Assembly (NCBI GenBank): GCA_003164095.1
Contig: PLRX01000090.1
Location: 1-35,034, forward strand
DNA length: 35,034 nucleotides
Origin: Acidimicrobiaceae bacterium
GTDB lineage: Bacteria; Actinomycetota; Acidimicrobiia; Acidimicrobiales; RAAP-2
Reading direction: 5' to 3'
In this document: in pieces, positions 8,791-16,675 of the stretch
Layout of the letters: each line of letters begins with the position of its first letter
How positions within the stretch are numbered: position 1 is the first letter of the stretch
Notes under the pieces: model-generated
Database searches by the model: none
Told to the model about the DNA's origin: nothing
Seen by the model: the letters and a program-made list of their open reading frames with translations, nothing else
Translations under genes and position numbers: made by a program

Positions 8791-10023
8791 TCAGCCGGCG
8801 GCGACCGGCTTGGGCTCCTTCGGCAGGCCGAGCACCCGCTCGCCCACGATGTTGCGCTGGATCTCGGCGGTGCCACCCCAGATGGTCTCGGAGCGGGAGA
8901 AGAAGAATGACGCCTGCAGGGCGCTGACCGGGTAGTCCTCGCGGCCCCGGTGCAGCCCCTCGTCGGACACCTCGTTCGGGTCGCCGGTCAGGATCTGGCC
9001 GGCCATACCGAGGATGTCCATGGCCAGTTCCATCGTCTCCTGGTGGAACTCCGACCAGTTCATCTTGTTGGCGGCGCCCAGTGCGGCCATGTGGTGGGTG
9101 CCGTTCAGCGCGTCGGTCAGCGACCGGTAGCCGTTGATCTCCATGATCTTGACCTTGGACCACGCTGTGGCCAGCCGTTGGCGGATCAGCGGGTCGTGGA
9201 TCCTGCCGTTCGCCCTAGCCGTGGCGATGATCGTGTCGAGCTCCCGCAGGAAGCGGCGGTGGCCGGTCGTGGCCGACGAACCGCGCTCGAAGCCCAGGGT
9301 GGTCATGGCCACCTTCCAGCCGTTGTTGACGCCGCCCACGACGTTCTCCTTGGGGCAGCGCGCATCGGTGATGAAGATCTCGTTGAAGTCCGCACTGCCG
9401 TCCACCTGGGCGATCGGTCGGACCTCGATGCCCTCCTGGTCCATGGGGACCAGGAGGTAGGAGATGCCGGCGTGCTTCGGGGCGTCGGGGTCGGTCCGGG
9501 CCAGCAGGAAGATGTAGTCGGCGAACTGGGCCTGGGTGGTCCACACCTTCTGGCCGTTGATGACCCACTCGTCGCCGTCGAGCTCGGCACGGGTCGTGAG
9601 GCCGGCCAGGTCGGAGCCGGCGTCGGGCTCGCTGAAGCCCTGGCACCAGGCGATGGTGCCCTTCAGGATGCCGGGTATGAACTGCTGCTTCTGCTCCTCG
9701 GAGGCCCACTGGAGGATGGTCGGTCCGACCAGCGTGTCGCCGAAGAAGTCGGCCCGCAGCGGTGCCTCGGCCCGGGCGAACTCCTCGTTGAGGACCACCG
9801 ACTCCATGAGGCCGAGCCCTTTGCCGCCGTATTCCTCGGGCCACGAGGCGCAGATCCAGCCCCCCTCGAAGAGCTTGGCCGTCCAGTCGGCCAGGAACGC
9901 CTTGCGCTCCTCCTTGGTCATCGAGAACCCGGGCGTGCCCCAGCCCTCCGGCAGGTTGTCGGCCAGCCACTGGCGGATCTCAGTGCGGAACGGCTCGGTC
10001 TCAACGGGGTAGTTCAGGTCCAT
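8791..10023 (-). CDS. Acyl-CoA dehydrogenase (410 aa)
   Basis: FAD-dependent acyl-CoA dehydrogenase introducing an alpha-beta double bond into an acyl-CoA; cytoplasmic. The fold is readable throughout: N-terminal helical domain, WPEEYGGKG, the flavin/substrate motif FSEPDAGSDLAGL, the middle beta domain with GQKVWTT, and the C-terminal WGGTAEIQRNIVGERVLGLP segment. It resembles the FadE-type enzymes of actinobacterial steroid or long-chain catabolism, but the substrate cannot be read from sequence. The start at 10023 is chosen because similarity begins at MDLNYPVE and a -10-like TATTCT (10031-10036, minus strand) lies 7 bases upstream, suggesting a leaderless mRNA. It is convergent with the LuxR gene and divergent from the PRC/MgtE-N gene; no electron-transfer partner is adjacent. 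Confidence 0.93.
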   Translation of the reverse strand: MDLNYPVETEPFRTEIRQWLADNLPEGWGTPGFSMTKEERKAFLADWTAKLFEGGWICASWPEEYGGKGLGLMESVVLNEEFARAEAPLRADFFGDTLVGPTILQWASEEQKQQFIPGILKGTIAWCQGFSEPDAGSDLAGLTTRAELDGDEWVINGQKVWTTQAQFADYIFLLARTDPDAPKHAGISYLLVPMDQEGIEVRPIAQVDGSADFNEIFITDARCPKENVVGGVNNGWKVAMTTLGFERGSSATTGHRRFLRELDTIIATARANGRIHDPLIRQRLATAWSKVKIMEINGYRSLTDALNGTHHMAALGAANKMNWSEFHQETMELAMDILGMAGQILTGDPNEVSDEGLHRGREDYPVSALQASFFFSRSETIWGGTAEIQRNIVGERVLGLPKEPKPVAAG

Positions 10024-10133
10024 GCGGGCGAGAATACCCGTCGGCCGCGGATGCGGACAGGTGGCGGGTGGCACCGGGACGGGCCCCGGTGGCCACCCCC
10101 GCGGCGGTGGGGTGCGTCTACGCTTGGTGGCGC

Positions 10134-11423
10134 ATGAGCACGAGTGACGTGGCGACGCACGCCGACATGGAGATCCTGCATCTCTCCAACATCGTCCGGC
10201 GTCCCCTGGCCGACTTGGGCGGCGACCGCATCGGTCGGGTGAAGGACCTGGTCGTACGCCTCGGCGACTCACCGCACCCACCGGTGGTGGGCCTGGTCGT
10301 GACCATCGGCGAGCGGGACCTGTTCGTCCCCATCCGCAAGGTCGCGGCCTTCGAGCCGGGGCGGGTCCTCTTCGACGGGCGCCGGGTGGACCTGCGCCAC
10401 TTCGAGCGCCGCGAGGGCGAGCTGCTGCTGGCCCGGGACCTGCTGGCCCGCCACGCCATCAATTTCGTCGGCGGTCGCATCATCAAGGCCAACGAGATCG
10501 AGTTGGCCAAGGTCGCCGACACCTGGGAGGTCGTGGCCGTCGATCCCTCGAGCCGCCCGCTGCTGCGTCGCCTGCTGCCCGGGCCGCTCGGAACGGGTAC
10601 CAAGCCGGGGCCGATGGTCGACTGGGCCAGCATCGAGCCGTTCGTGGCCCACGTCCCCACGTCGAAGCTCCGCATCCCCTACCGCAAGCTCAAGAAACTG
10701 CACCCGGCCCAGATCGCCGACCTCGTCGAGGCCGCGTCCCACGAGGAGGGCGAGGAGATCATCGAGGCGGTCGGCGAGGACCACGAGCTCGAGGCCGACG
10801 TGTTCGAGGAACTCGACGCCGAGCACCAGGCGGAGTTCGTCCGCAGCCGTTCCGACACCGAGGCGGCGCGGCTGCTCGGATCGATGGCCCCGGACGACGC
10901 GGCCGACCTGATCGGCGACATCGACCAGGAGCGGCGGCTCCCGATCCTGAACCTGATGCCCGAGCCCCAGCAACGCAAGGTCCGGTCACTCCTCAGCTAC
11001 CACCCCGAGACGGCCGGCGGCCTGATGAGTCCCGACTTCCTCTGCCTGCCGGCAAGCCTGACCGTGGCAGAGGTGCTCGATGCGGTCCGCACCAGCAGCT
11101 TCGCCCCCGAGGCGCTCAACGTGGTCTTCGCCGACGGCGTGGAGGGCGAAGTCGTCGGCTCGGCCTCGGTGGTCCGCCTCGTGCAGTCCGCCCCCGCTGC
11201 ACCGTTCGGCACGGTGTGCGAGGAGAACCCGCTCCACCTGCACCCGGACTGGGACCTCGGCGAGATCGTGCGCAAGATGTCCGACTTCAACCTCATCGTG
11301 GCCCCCGTGCTCGACCCCGAGCACCACACGGTCCTCGGCGTGGTGACGGTCGACGACGTGCTGGAGCTCCTGCTCCCCACGGGGTTCCGACGTGACTTCG
11401 GTCGCACGGCGGTGGAGGACTGA
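10134..11423 (+). CDS. Soluble PRC-barrel / MgtE N-domain / CBS protein (429 aa)
   Basis: Cytosolic protein built like the regulatory half of the magnesium channel MgtE but with no membrane domain. Residues about 15-85 are PRC-barrel-like (LGGDRIGRVKDLVVRLGDS). About 190-300 is an MgtE intracellular N domain (LHPAQIADLVEAA ... MAPDDAADLIGDI ... LLSYHPETAGGLM). About 300-425 is a CBS pair ending VLGVVTVDDVLELLLP. In MgtE these domains bind Mg2+ and gate the pore; here they presumably act in trans. The start at 10134 is set by domain extent and by TACGCT (10119-10124), 9 bases before the ATG. It lies upstream of, and probably co-transcribed with, the Nramp-family gene, suggesting it senses a divalent cation for that transporter. 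This pairing is inferred from context. Confidence 0.88.
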   Translation: MSTSDVATHADMEILHLSNIVRRPLADLGGDRIGRVKDLVVRLGDSPHPPVVGLVVTIGERDLFVPIRKVAAFEPGRVLFDGRRVDLRHFERREGELLLARDLLARHAINFVGGRIIKANEIELAKVADTWEVVAVDPSSRPLLRRLLPGPLGTGTKPGPMVDWASIEPFVAHVPTSKLRIPYRKLKKLHPAQIADLVEAASHEEGEEIIEAVGEDHELEADVFEELDAEHQAEFVRSRSDTEAARLLGSMAPDDAADLIGDIDQERRLPILNLMPEPQQRKVRSLLSYHPETAGGLMSPDFLCLPASLTVAEVLDAVRTSSFAPEALNVVFADGVEGEVVGSASVVRLVQSAPAAPFGTVCEENPLHLHPDWDLGEIVRKMSDFNLIVAPVLDPEHHTVLGVVTVDDVLELLLPTGFRRDFGRTAVED

Positions 11424-11686
11424 CATGGTCCGTTACCTGAAGCAGTCCGGTCCTCCGATCATCGTCGGGTACCCCCCCAGTCCCGTTCGGTAACCGGGTG
11501 CGTGGCTGCGCCGCGTACCCGGAGGTCCCCGCCCCGAGGGCCTCCAACCGACCGACCGGGCCGACGCGTCGGCCCCACTGCACGAGCGCCGGGCCGTGGG
11601 CCCGGATCGACCAGCACGACGGAGCGGCACGAACGCGGCCGACCACCGAACCATCAGCGGGGCGCCACGGCGCCCAGAGGTACCTC
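11424..11686 (+). promoter_or_regulatory. Hairpin-rich 263-nt intercistronic leader of the Nramp-family gene
   Basis: No coding potential is evident and no TANNNT -10 box was found near the Nramp start, so the two genes are probably co-transcribed through it. Five hairpins lie in a row: 11493-11521 (13-bp stem with two G-U pairs, 3-base loop), 11521-11545 (8 bp, one G-U), 11558-11575 (GGGCCGACGCGTCGGCCC, an 18-bp perfect palindrome), 11589-11605 (CCGGGCC-GTG-GGCCCGG) and 11660-11675 (GGGCGCC/GGCGCCC). The last directly abuts the AGAGG Shine-Dalgarno at 11676-11680. This looks like a cis-regulatory RNA or attenuator. It does not match the M-box consensus by eye. Confidence 0.5.
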
Positions 11687-13339
11687 ATGGCTCGAACGCC
11701 ATCACAGCAGGAACAACCCGAGGAGCACGACGCGTCGGCCGTCCTCGACAGCGCGCACGTGGGAGACATCCACGGCGCCTTCGGGACCATCCGCGAGCAC
11801 GACCTCGACTCGCGCCGCTCGTGGACGGCGCGTCTGCTCACCCTGCTCGCCATCATGGGACCGGGCCTCATCGTGATGGTGGGCGACAACGATGCCGGCG
11901 GGGTGGCCACCTACAGCCAGGCCGGCCAGAACTTCGGGCTCTCGCTGCTGTGGGTACTGCCGCTGCTGATCCCGGTGCTGGTGGTCAACCAGGAGATGGT
12001 GGTGCGCCTCGGAGCGGTCACCGGCGTCGGGCACGCCCGGCTGATCAACGAGCGGTTCGGCAAGTTCTGGGGTGCCTTCTCGGTCGGCGACCTGTTCATC
12101 CTCAACTTCCTCACCATCGCCACCGAGTTCATCGGCGTCAGCCTGGCGCTGGACTACTTCGGCGTGAACAAGTACTGGTCGGTCCCGCTGGCGGCCGTCG
12201 GCCTCGTGGTGATGACGGCCTCGGGCAGCTTCCGCCGGTGGGAGCGCTTCATGTTCGTCTTCATCGCGGTGAACTTCCTGGTCATCCCCCTGGCCTTCAC
12301 CTCCCACCCGAGCCCGGGTTCCTTCCTGCACGGCCTGGTGACACCCGGCGTGCAGGGTGGCTTCAACTCGACGTCGGTACTCCTGATCATCGCCATCGTG
12401 GGGACGACGGTCGCCCCGTGGCAGCTGTTCTTCCAGCAGTCGAACATCGTGGACAAGCGGATCACCCCCCGGTGGATCAACTACGAGCGGGCCGACACGG
12501 TGGTCGGCTCGCTGATCACGGTGTTCGCCGCTGCCATCCTGATGGCGGTGGTGGCCAGTGCTTTCGCCGGGACCCACTACTTCGGCAACTTCACCAACGC
12601 CGGTGGTGTGGCGCGGGGACTCCAGCACGAGGTGGGCCGATTTGCCGGCGCAGTGTTCGCCATCATCCTGCTGAACGCCTCGATCATCGGCGCCGCCAGT
12701 GTGACCCTGTCCACCAGCTACGCCTTCGGCGACGTGTTCGGCGCCCACCACTCGCTCCACCGCGGCTGGCGCGACGCCAAATTCTTCTACGGCGCGTTCA
12801 CCGCCATGGTGGTCCTGGCCGCCGGCATCGTGCTGATCCCCGGGGCACCGCTCGGACTGATCACCACCGGTGTCCAGGCCCTGGCCGGCGTGCTCCTGCC
12901 GAGCGCGACGGTGTTCCTCCTACTGCTGTGCAACGACAAGCAGGTCCTCGGACCCTGGGTGAACCGCCTGTGGCTCAACATCCTGGCGAGCGTCATCGTG
13001 TCGATCCTGCTGGCGATGTCACTGGTGCTCATGCTGACGACGCTGTTCACCTCGGTGAACGTCACGCTCCTGGCCGAGGTCCTGGGGGGCGTCCTCCTGG
13101 CGTGCTACCTGGTCGCCGCCGTCATCCTGGTCCGCAACCGGTCCCGTCGGGAGCCGGTGCCGGTGGTGCCGATGGAGCGCAAGGCCACCTGGCGGATGCC
13201 CCAGCTCAGCCTGCTCGAGCGTCCGACCTGGTCGAAGACGCGCCTGATCGGCATGTGGGGCCTGCGCGTGTACCTGGTGGTGGCGGTCCTGTTGCTCTTG
13301 GTCAAGGCCGTGCAACTGGGCCTCCACCACGGAGGGTGA
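11687..13339 (+). CDS. Nramp (SLC11)-family divalent metal transporter, atypical metal site (550 aa)
   Basis: Polytopic inner-membrane protein with an N-terminal cytosolic tail (~45 residues) and about eleven hydrophobic segments. TM1 begins GPGLIVMVGDNDAGG: D69-A-G-G72 aligns with the canonical Nramp DPGN, so Pro and Asn are replaced. TM6 reads GTTVAPWQLFFQQS: Ala243-Pro replaces the canonical Met-Pro, removing the sulfur ligand that favours Mn/Fe. Loss of that Met is expected in branches that move harder cations such as Mg2+ (Nramp-related magnesium transporters). Start ATG 11687 has AGAGG six bases upstream; upstream in-frame sequence is not protein-like. The neighbouring gene encodes MgtE-type Mg2+-sensing domains, which supports a magnesium or related role. 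Substrate remains inferred. Confidence 0.9.
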   Translation: MARTPSQQEQPEEHDASAVLDSAHVGDIHGAFGTIREHDLDSRRSWTARLLTLLAIMGPGLIVMVGDNDAGGVATYSQAGQNFGLSLLWVLPLLIPVLVVNQEMVVRLGAVTGVGHARLINERFGKFWGAFSVGDLFILNFLTIATEFIGVSLALDYFGVNKYWSVPLAAVGLVVMTASGSFRRWERFMFVFIAVNFLVIPLAFTSHPSPGSFLHGLVTPGVQGGFNSTSVLLIIAIVGTTVAPWQLFFQQSNIVDKRITPRWINYERADTVVGSLITVFAAAILMAVVASAFAGTHYFGNFTNAGGVARGLQHEVGRFAGAVFAIILLNASIIGAASVTLSTSYAFGDVFGAHHSLHRGWRDAKFFYGAFTAMVVLAAGIVLIPGAPLGLITTGVQALAGVLLPSATVFLLLLCNDKQVLGPWVNRLWLNILASVIVSILLAMSLVLMLTTLFTSVNVTLLAEVLGGVLLACYLVAAVILVRNRSRREPVPVVPMERKATWRMPQLSLLERPTWSKTRLIGMWGLRVYLVVAVLLLLVKAVQLGLHHGG

Positions 13340-13435
13340 CGGGCGACCTGGGCCGGTCCGGGTGGGCGGGGTTTGCGCATCGGCCCTGCTCGCGAGAGTA
13401 TCTGTCTCTTATGTGCACCCCTGCGCCGGACCGTC

Positions 13436-14794
13436 ATGCCTAGCCTCCGGTTCGGTCGCAACAAGGTCAAGGGTCCGAAGAAGCCACCTCCCGTCCCCGA
13501 GCGCATCCCGCCCCGCCCGCCGGCACCCGGCGGCCTGCGGATCGCCTTCCTGGTCTACCGGGGGAACCCGCGCTGCGGCGGCCAGGGCGTCTACACGCGC
13601 CATCTGACCCGCGAGCTGGTGGCCCTCGGCCACTCGGTGGAGGTCTTCGCCGGCCAGCCGTGGCCCGAGGTCGACGAGGGCGTCGGGTTCACCCCGGTGC
13701 CGAGCCTCGACCTGTACCGCGACCCCGACCCGTTCCGGGTGCCCCACCTGGCCGAGTTCGTGAACTCGTACCCGACGTCGGTCGCCGCCCTCGAGTTCGG
13801 GGTGATGTGCACGGCCGGGTTTCCCGAGCCGTGGACCTTCTCGATCCGGGCCCGCCGGATGCTGGCCGCCCGCCGCGACGAGTTCGACCTGGTCCACGAC
13901 AACCAGTGCCTCGGCTACGGCATCCAGGGGATGATGGACGACGGCTGGCCGGTCCTCGAGACCCTGCACCACCCCATCACCGTCGACCGCCAGCTGGCAC
14001 TGAGCCACACGACCAACCCCTGGCAGCAGTTCAGCCAGCGCCGTTGGTTCGGCTTCCTGCGGATGCAGGTCAAGGTCGCCCGCTCGCTGCCCCGGATCAT
14101 CACCGTGTCGCAGTCGTCCAAGACCGACATCACCGCCCAGATGGGGGTCGAGTCCGACCGGATGACCATCGTCCCGGTGGGCGTGGACCACACGGTCTTC
14201 CGTCCCCGCGAGGACGTGGAACCGGTCCCGGGCCGCATCATGGTCACCTCGTCCTCCGACGTCCCGATGAAGGGCCTGGTGCCCCTGCTCGAGGCGGTCG
14301 CCAAGCTCCGCACCGAGCGGGAGATCGAACTGGTCGTGATCGGCAACCCCCGGCCCGAGGGGCGGGTGGCCAAGGCGATCGAGCGGCTCGACCTGGGCCC
14401 GATCGTGCGCTGTGTCACCGGCATCAGCGACGACGAACTGGCCCGCAACTACGGACAGGCCCAGGTGGCCGTGGTCCCGTCGCTCTACGAGGGCTTCTCG
14501 CTGCCGGCCATCGAGGCCATGGCCTGCGGTGTGGCCCTCGTGGCCACCACCGGCGGCGCACTGCCCGAAGTGGTCGGCACCGACGGCGAGACGGGCCTGC
14601 TGGTCCCGCCGGACGATCCGGGCGCCCTGGCCCAGGCCATCGGCCGACTGCTCGACGACGACGTCCTGCGGGCGACCCTCGGGGCCGCCGGCCGCGAGCG
14701 GGTGCTCGGCCGGTTCACCTGGCAGGTCACGGCGGCCGGCACGGCCGACCAGTACCGCAAGCTGCTCGAGGACAAGGAGGCCGGCCGATGCTGA
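13436..14794 (+). CDS. GT4-family glycosyltransferase (452 aa)
   Basis: GT-B fold retaining glycosyltransferase, cytosolic or membrane-peripheral. A basic, Pro-rich N-terminus is followed by an N-terminal Rossmann domain (LRIAFLVYRGNPRCGGQGVY, with the donor/acceptor Gly loop). The C-terminal donor-binding domain includes VPVGVDHTVFRP and the EX7E motif EGFSLPAIE (E352 and E360), then GLLVPPDDPGALAQAI. The start at 13436 is the first ATG consistent with the family; no strong Shine-Dalgarno is present. It overlaps the next gene by 7 bp (ATGCTGA), heading a translationally coupled three-gene operon. Sugar donor and acceptor are unknown; a methylated glycoconjugate is a reasonable guess given the next gene. 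Confidence 0.92.
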   Translation: MPSLRFGRNKVKGPKKPPPVPERIPPRPPAPGGLRIAFLVYRGNPRCGGQGVYTRHLTRELVALGHSVEVFAGQPWPEVDEGVGFTPVPSLDLYRDPDPFRVPHLAEFVNSYPTSVAALEFGVMCTAGFPEPWTFSIRARRMLAARRDEFDLVHDNQCLGYGIQGMMDDGWPVLETLHHPITVDRQLALSHTTNPWQQFSQRRWFGFLRMQVKVARSLPRIITVSQSSKTDITAQMGVESDRMTIVPVGVDHTVFRPREDVEPVPGRIMVTSSSDVPMKGLVPLLEAVAKLRTEREIELVVIGNPRPEGRVAKAIERLDLGPIVRCVTGISDDELARNYGQAQVAVVPSLYEGFSLPAIEAMACGVALVATTGGALPEVVGTDGETGLLVPPDDPGALAQAIGRLLDDDVLRATLGAAGRERVLGRFTWQVTAAGTADQYRKLLEDKEAGRC

Positions 14795-15549
14795 CCGTCG
14801 ACTACGAACGCCTCGGCGTCCGCTCCGGCGACAAGGTGCTCGATCTGGGCTGCGGCTTCGGCCGCCACGCCTATCAGGCCGCCCGGCTGGGGGCCGAGGT
14901 GGTGGCCTTCGACTTCGGCGCCGACGAGGTCCGCAACGTGCAGGACACCTTCGGCGCCATGATGGTGGCCGGTGAGCTCGACCTCGTCGAGTCGCGGGTG
15001 GGCGCCGTCCAGGGCGACGCGCTGGCGCTGCCGTTCGCCGACGACTCCTTCGACCGGGTGATCGCCTCGGAGATCCTGGAGCACATCCCCGACGACGAGC
15101 AGGCCATGGCCGAGCTGGCCCGGGTCCTCCGTCCCGGCGGCACCATGGCCATCACCGTGCCCCGCACCGGACCGGAGTTCATCAACTGGGCGCTGTCCGA
15201 GGAGTACCACAACGTGCCCGGCGGCCACGTCCGGATCTACCGCCAGAGCCAGCTCGTGGAGCGCCTCGAGGGCACCGGCATGCAGGCCACCGGCCACCAC
15301 CACGCCCACGGGCTGCACGCGCCCTACTGGTGGCTCAAGTGCCTGGTCGGCACCAAGAACGACAAGAACCCGGCCGTCGCCGCCTACCACCGGCTGCTGG
15401 TGTGGGACATCGAGAAGGCACCCACCTTCACCCGCACGGCCGAGCGCATCCTGAACCCGCTCGTCGGCAAGAGCCTGGTGGTCTACCTGGTCAAGCCGCT
15501 GCCGGCCACCCGGTACGGGGCGCCGAGCCCGGTGGGGGCCAGCGCATGA
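14788..15549 (+). CDS. Class I SAM-dependent methyltransferase (253 aa)
   Basis: Rossmann-fold methyltransferase. Motif I is KVLDLGCGFGRHAYQAARLG; VVAFDFGADEV follows as the acidic SAM-ribose strand; QGDALALPFADDSFDRVIASEILEHI and LARVLRPGGTMAITVP are the later Methyltransf_11 motifs. The ATG at 14788 has AAGGAGG upstream and overlaps the glycosyltransferase stop by 7 bp; its own stop overlaps the next ATG by 4 bp (ATGA), so the three genes are translationally coupled. The C-terminal ~80 residues (HHHAHGLHAPYWWLKC..., DKNPAVAAYHRLLVW) extend past the SAM fold and may be the acceptor-recognition part. Substrate unknown; likely the product of the neighbouring GT4 enzyme or its lipid acceptor. 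Confidence 0.92.
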   Translation: MLTVDYERLGVRSGDKVLDLGCGFGRHAYQAARLGAEVVAFDFGADEVRNVQDTFGAMMVAGELDLVESRVGAVQGDALALPFADDSFDRVIASEILEHIPDDEQAMAELARVLRPGGTMAITVPRTGPEFINWALSEEYHNVPGGHVRIYRQSQLVERLEGTGMQATGHHHAHGLHAPYWWLKCLVGTKNDKNPAVAAYHRLLVWDIEKAPTFTRTAERILNPLVGKSLVVYLVKPLPATRYGAPSPVGASA

Positions 15550-16649
15550 GGGTGGTCCCCGAGGTCCCGGGCATCATCAGCGCCGCCGACGTACTGGAGA
15601 CGGCACGGTCCATCGTGGCCGTGCAGCGACCCGACGGGATGATCCCGTGGTTCCCGGGTGGCCACTGCGACCCGTGGAACCACGTCGAGGCGGCCATGGC
15701 CCTCACGGCCGTCGGCCTCGACGCCGAGGCCGACGCCGCCTACCAGTGGCTCGTCGACACCCAGCTACCCGACGGCAGCTGGTTCAACTACTACCTCCAC
15801 ACCGGGGTCAAGGACGCCCGCCTCGACACCAACGTCTGCGCCTACCTGGCCACGGGGGCGTGGCACCGCTACATCTCGACCGGCGACCTCGACGGCCTCG
15901 AGCAGCTCTGGCCGACGGTTGCGGCCGGCGTCGACTTCGTCCTGCGCTGGCAGCGCCTCGACGGCTCCATCCGGTGGTCGCTCGACTCGGCCGGCATCCT
16001 CGAGGAGTACGCCCTGCTGACGGGTTCGTCGTCGATCTACCACAGCCTCCGCTGTGCCATCGCCATCGCCGAGCGCCTCGGCCAGGAGCGGCCGGACTGG
16101 GAGCTGGCCGCCGGTGGACTGGCCCACGCCGTGGCCCACGACCCCGATGCCTTCGCCCCCAAGGTCGAGTTCGCCATGGACTGGTACTACCCGATCCTGT
16201 CCGGCGCACTGTCCGGCGACGCCGCCCATCGGCGGATCGACGGCTCCTGGTCCACCTTCGTGATGGAGGGCCGCGGCGTCCGCTGCGTGTCGACCGGCGA
16301 GTGGGTGACGGCCGCCGAGACGGCCGAGTGCGTGCTGGCACTGGACGCCCTCGGCCGCGACGACGAGGCCCGCGAGCTGTTCCGCTGGGTCCAGGCGCTG
16401 CGCAACGACGACGGCTCCTACTGGACCGGCATGGTCTACCCCGAGGAGGCGACCTACCCGCCGCTCGAGCGCTCGACGTACACCGCCGGCGCCATGGTGC
16501 TGGCCGCCGACGCGCTGGGCCACAGCACACCGGCCTCCGGCCTCTTCCGGGGTGAGGGACTGCCCAGCCACCTCGACCTGACCGAGCCCGCTCCCGCGGC
16601 ACCGGTCGAGCCGGCCCTGCGGTCCCCGGGCGCCCCCGGCGTCGCCTGA
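15546..16649 (+). CDS. Alpha/alpha-toroid protein, prenyltransferase- or GH15-like fold (367 aa)
   Basis: The sequence shows a repeated helix-turn-helix pattern with aromatic/Gly turns: QRPDGMIPWFPGGHCDPWNH, TQLPDGSWFNYYL, WQRLDGSIRWSL and ALRNDDGSYWTGM. This is the pattern of alpha/alpha-barrels found in terpene cyclase/prenyltransferase proteins and in glucoamylase-like hydrolases. The squalene-cyclase DXDD/DCTAE motif is absent, so cyclase activity is doubtful. No signal peptide is visible. The ATG overlaps the methyltransferase stop by 4 bp. Last gene of the GT4 operon, followed four bases after its stop by a strong hairpin. Function unknown; processing or binding of the glycan or lipid made by the two upstream enzymes is plausible. 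Confidence 0.85.
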   Translation: MRVVPEVPGIISAADVLETARSIVAVQRPDGMIPWFPGGHCDPWNHVEAAMALTAVGLDAEADAAYQWLVDTQLPDGSWFNYYLHTGVKDARLDTNVCAYLATGAWHRYISTGDLDGLEQLWPTVAAGVDFVLRWQRLDGSIRWSLDSAGILEEYALLTGSSSIYHSLRCAIAIAERLGQERPDWELAAGGLAHAVAHDPDAFAPKVEFAMDWYYPILSGALSGDAAHRRIDGSWSTFVMEGRGVRCVSTGEWVTAAETAECVLALDALGRDDEARELFRWVQALRNDDGSYWTGMVYPEEATYPPLERSTYTAGAMVLAADALGHSTPASGLFRGEGLPSHLDLTEPAPAAPVEPALRSPGAPGVA

Positions 16650-16652
16650 GTC

Positions 16653-16675
16653 CTGCCTCCGGGCCGGGGAGGCAG
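16653..16675 (+). terminator. Hairpin terminator after the GT4 operon
   Basis: Perfect 8-bp stem CTGCCTCC (16653-16660) / GGAGGCAG (16668-16675) with a 7-base loop, starting four bases after the stop at 16649. There is no U-tract, as is common for actinobacterial hairpin terminators. Confidence 0.55.

Noticed and set aside
11424-11686. M-box magnesium riboswitch in front of the Nramp gene
   Set aside because: The conserved M-box blocks (GGTGAGGCTCC-like and the CTGCC/ACGCC core) are not visible; only generic hairpins can be claimed.
11596-13443. Long plus-strand frame overlapping the Nramp gene in another phase
   Set aside because: Gly/Arg/Pro-biased shadow; the Nramp frame has clear membrane segments and family motifs. 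Only its last ten codons were kept, as a possible upstream ORF.
15546-16649. Squalene-hopene or other terpene cyclase
   Set aside because: The turn motifs fit the toroid fold but the DXDD/DCTAE catalytic motif is absent and there is no membrane-binding insert.
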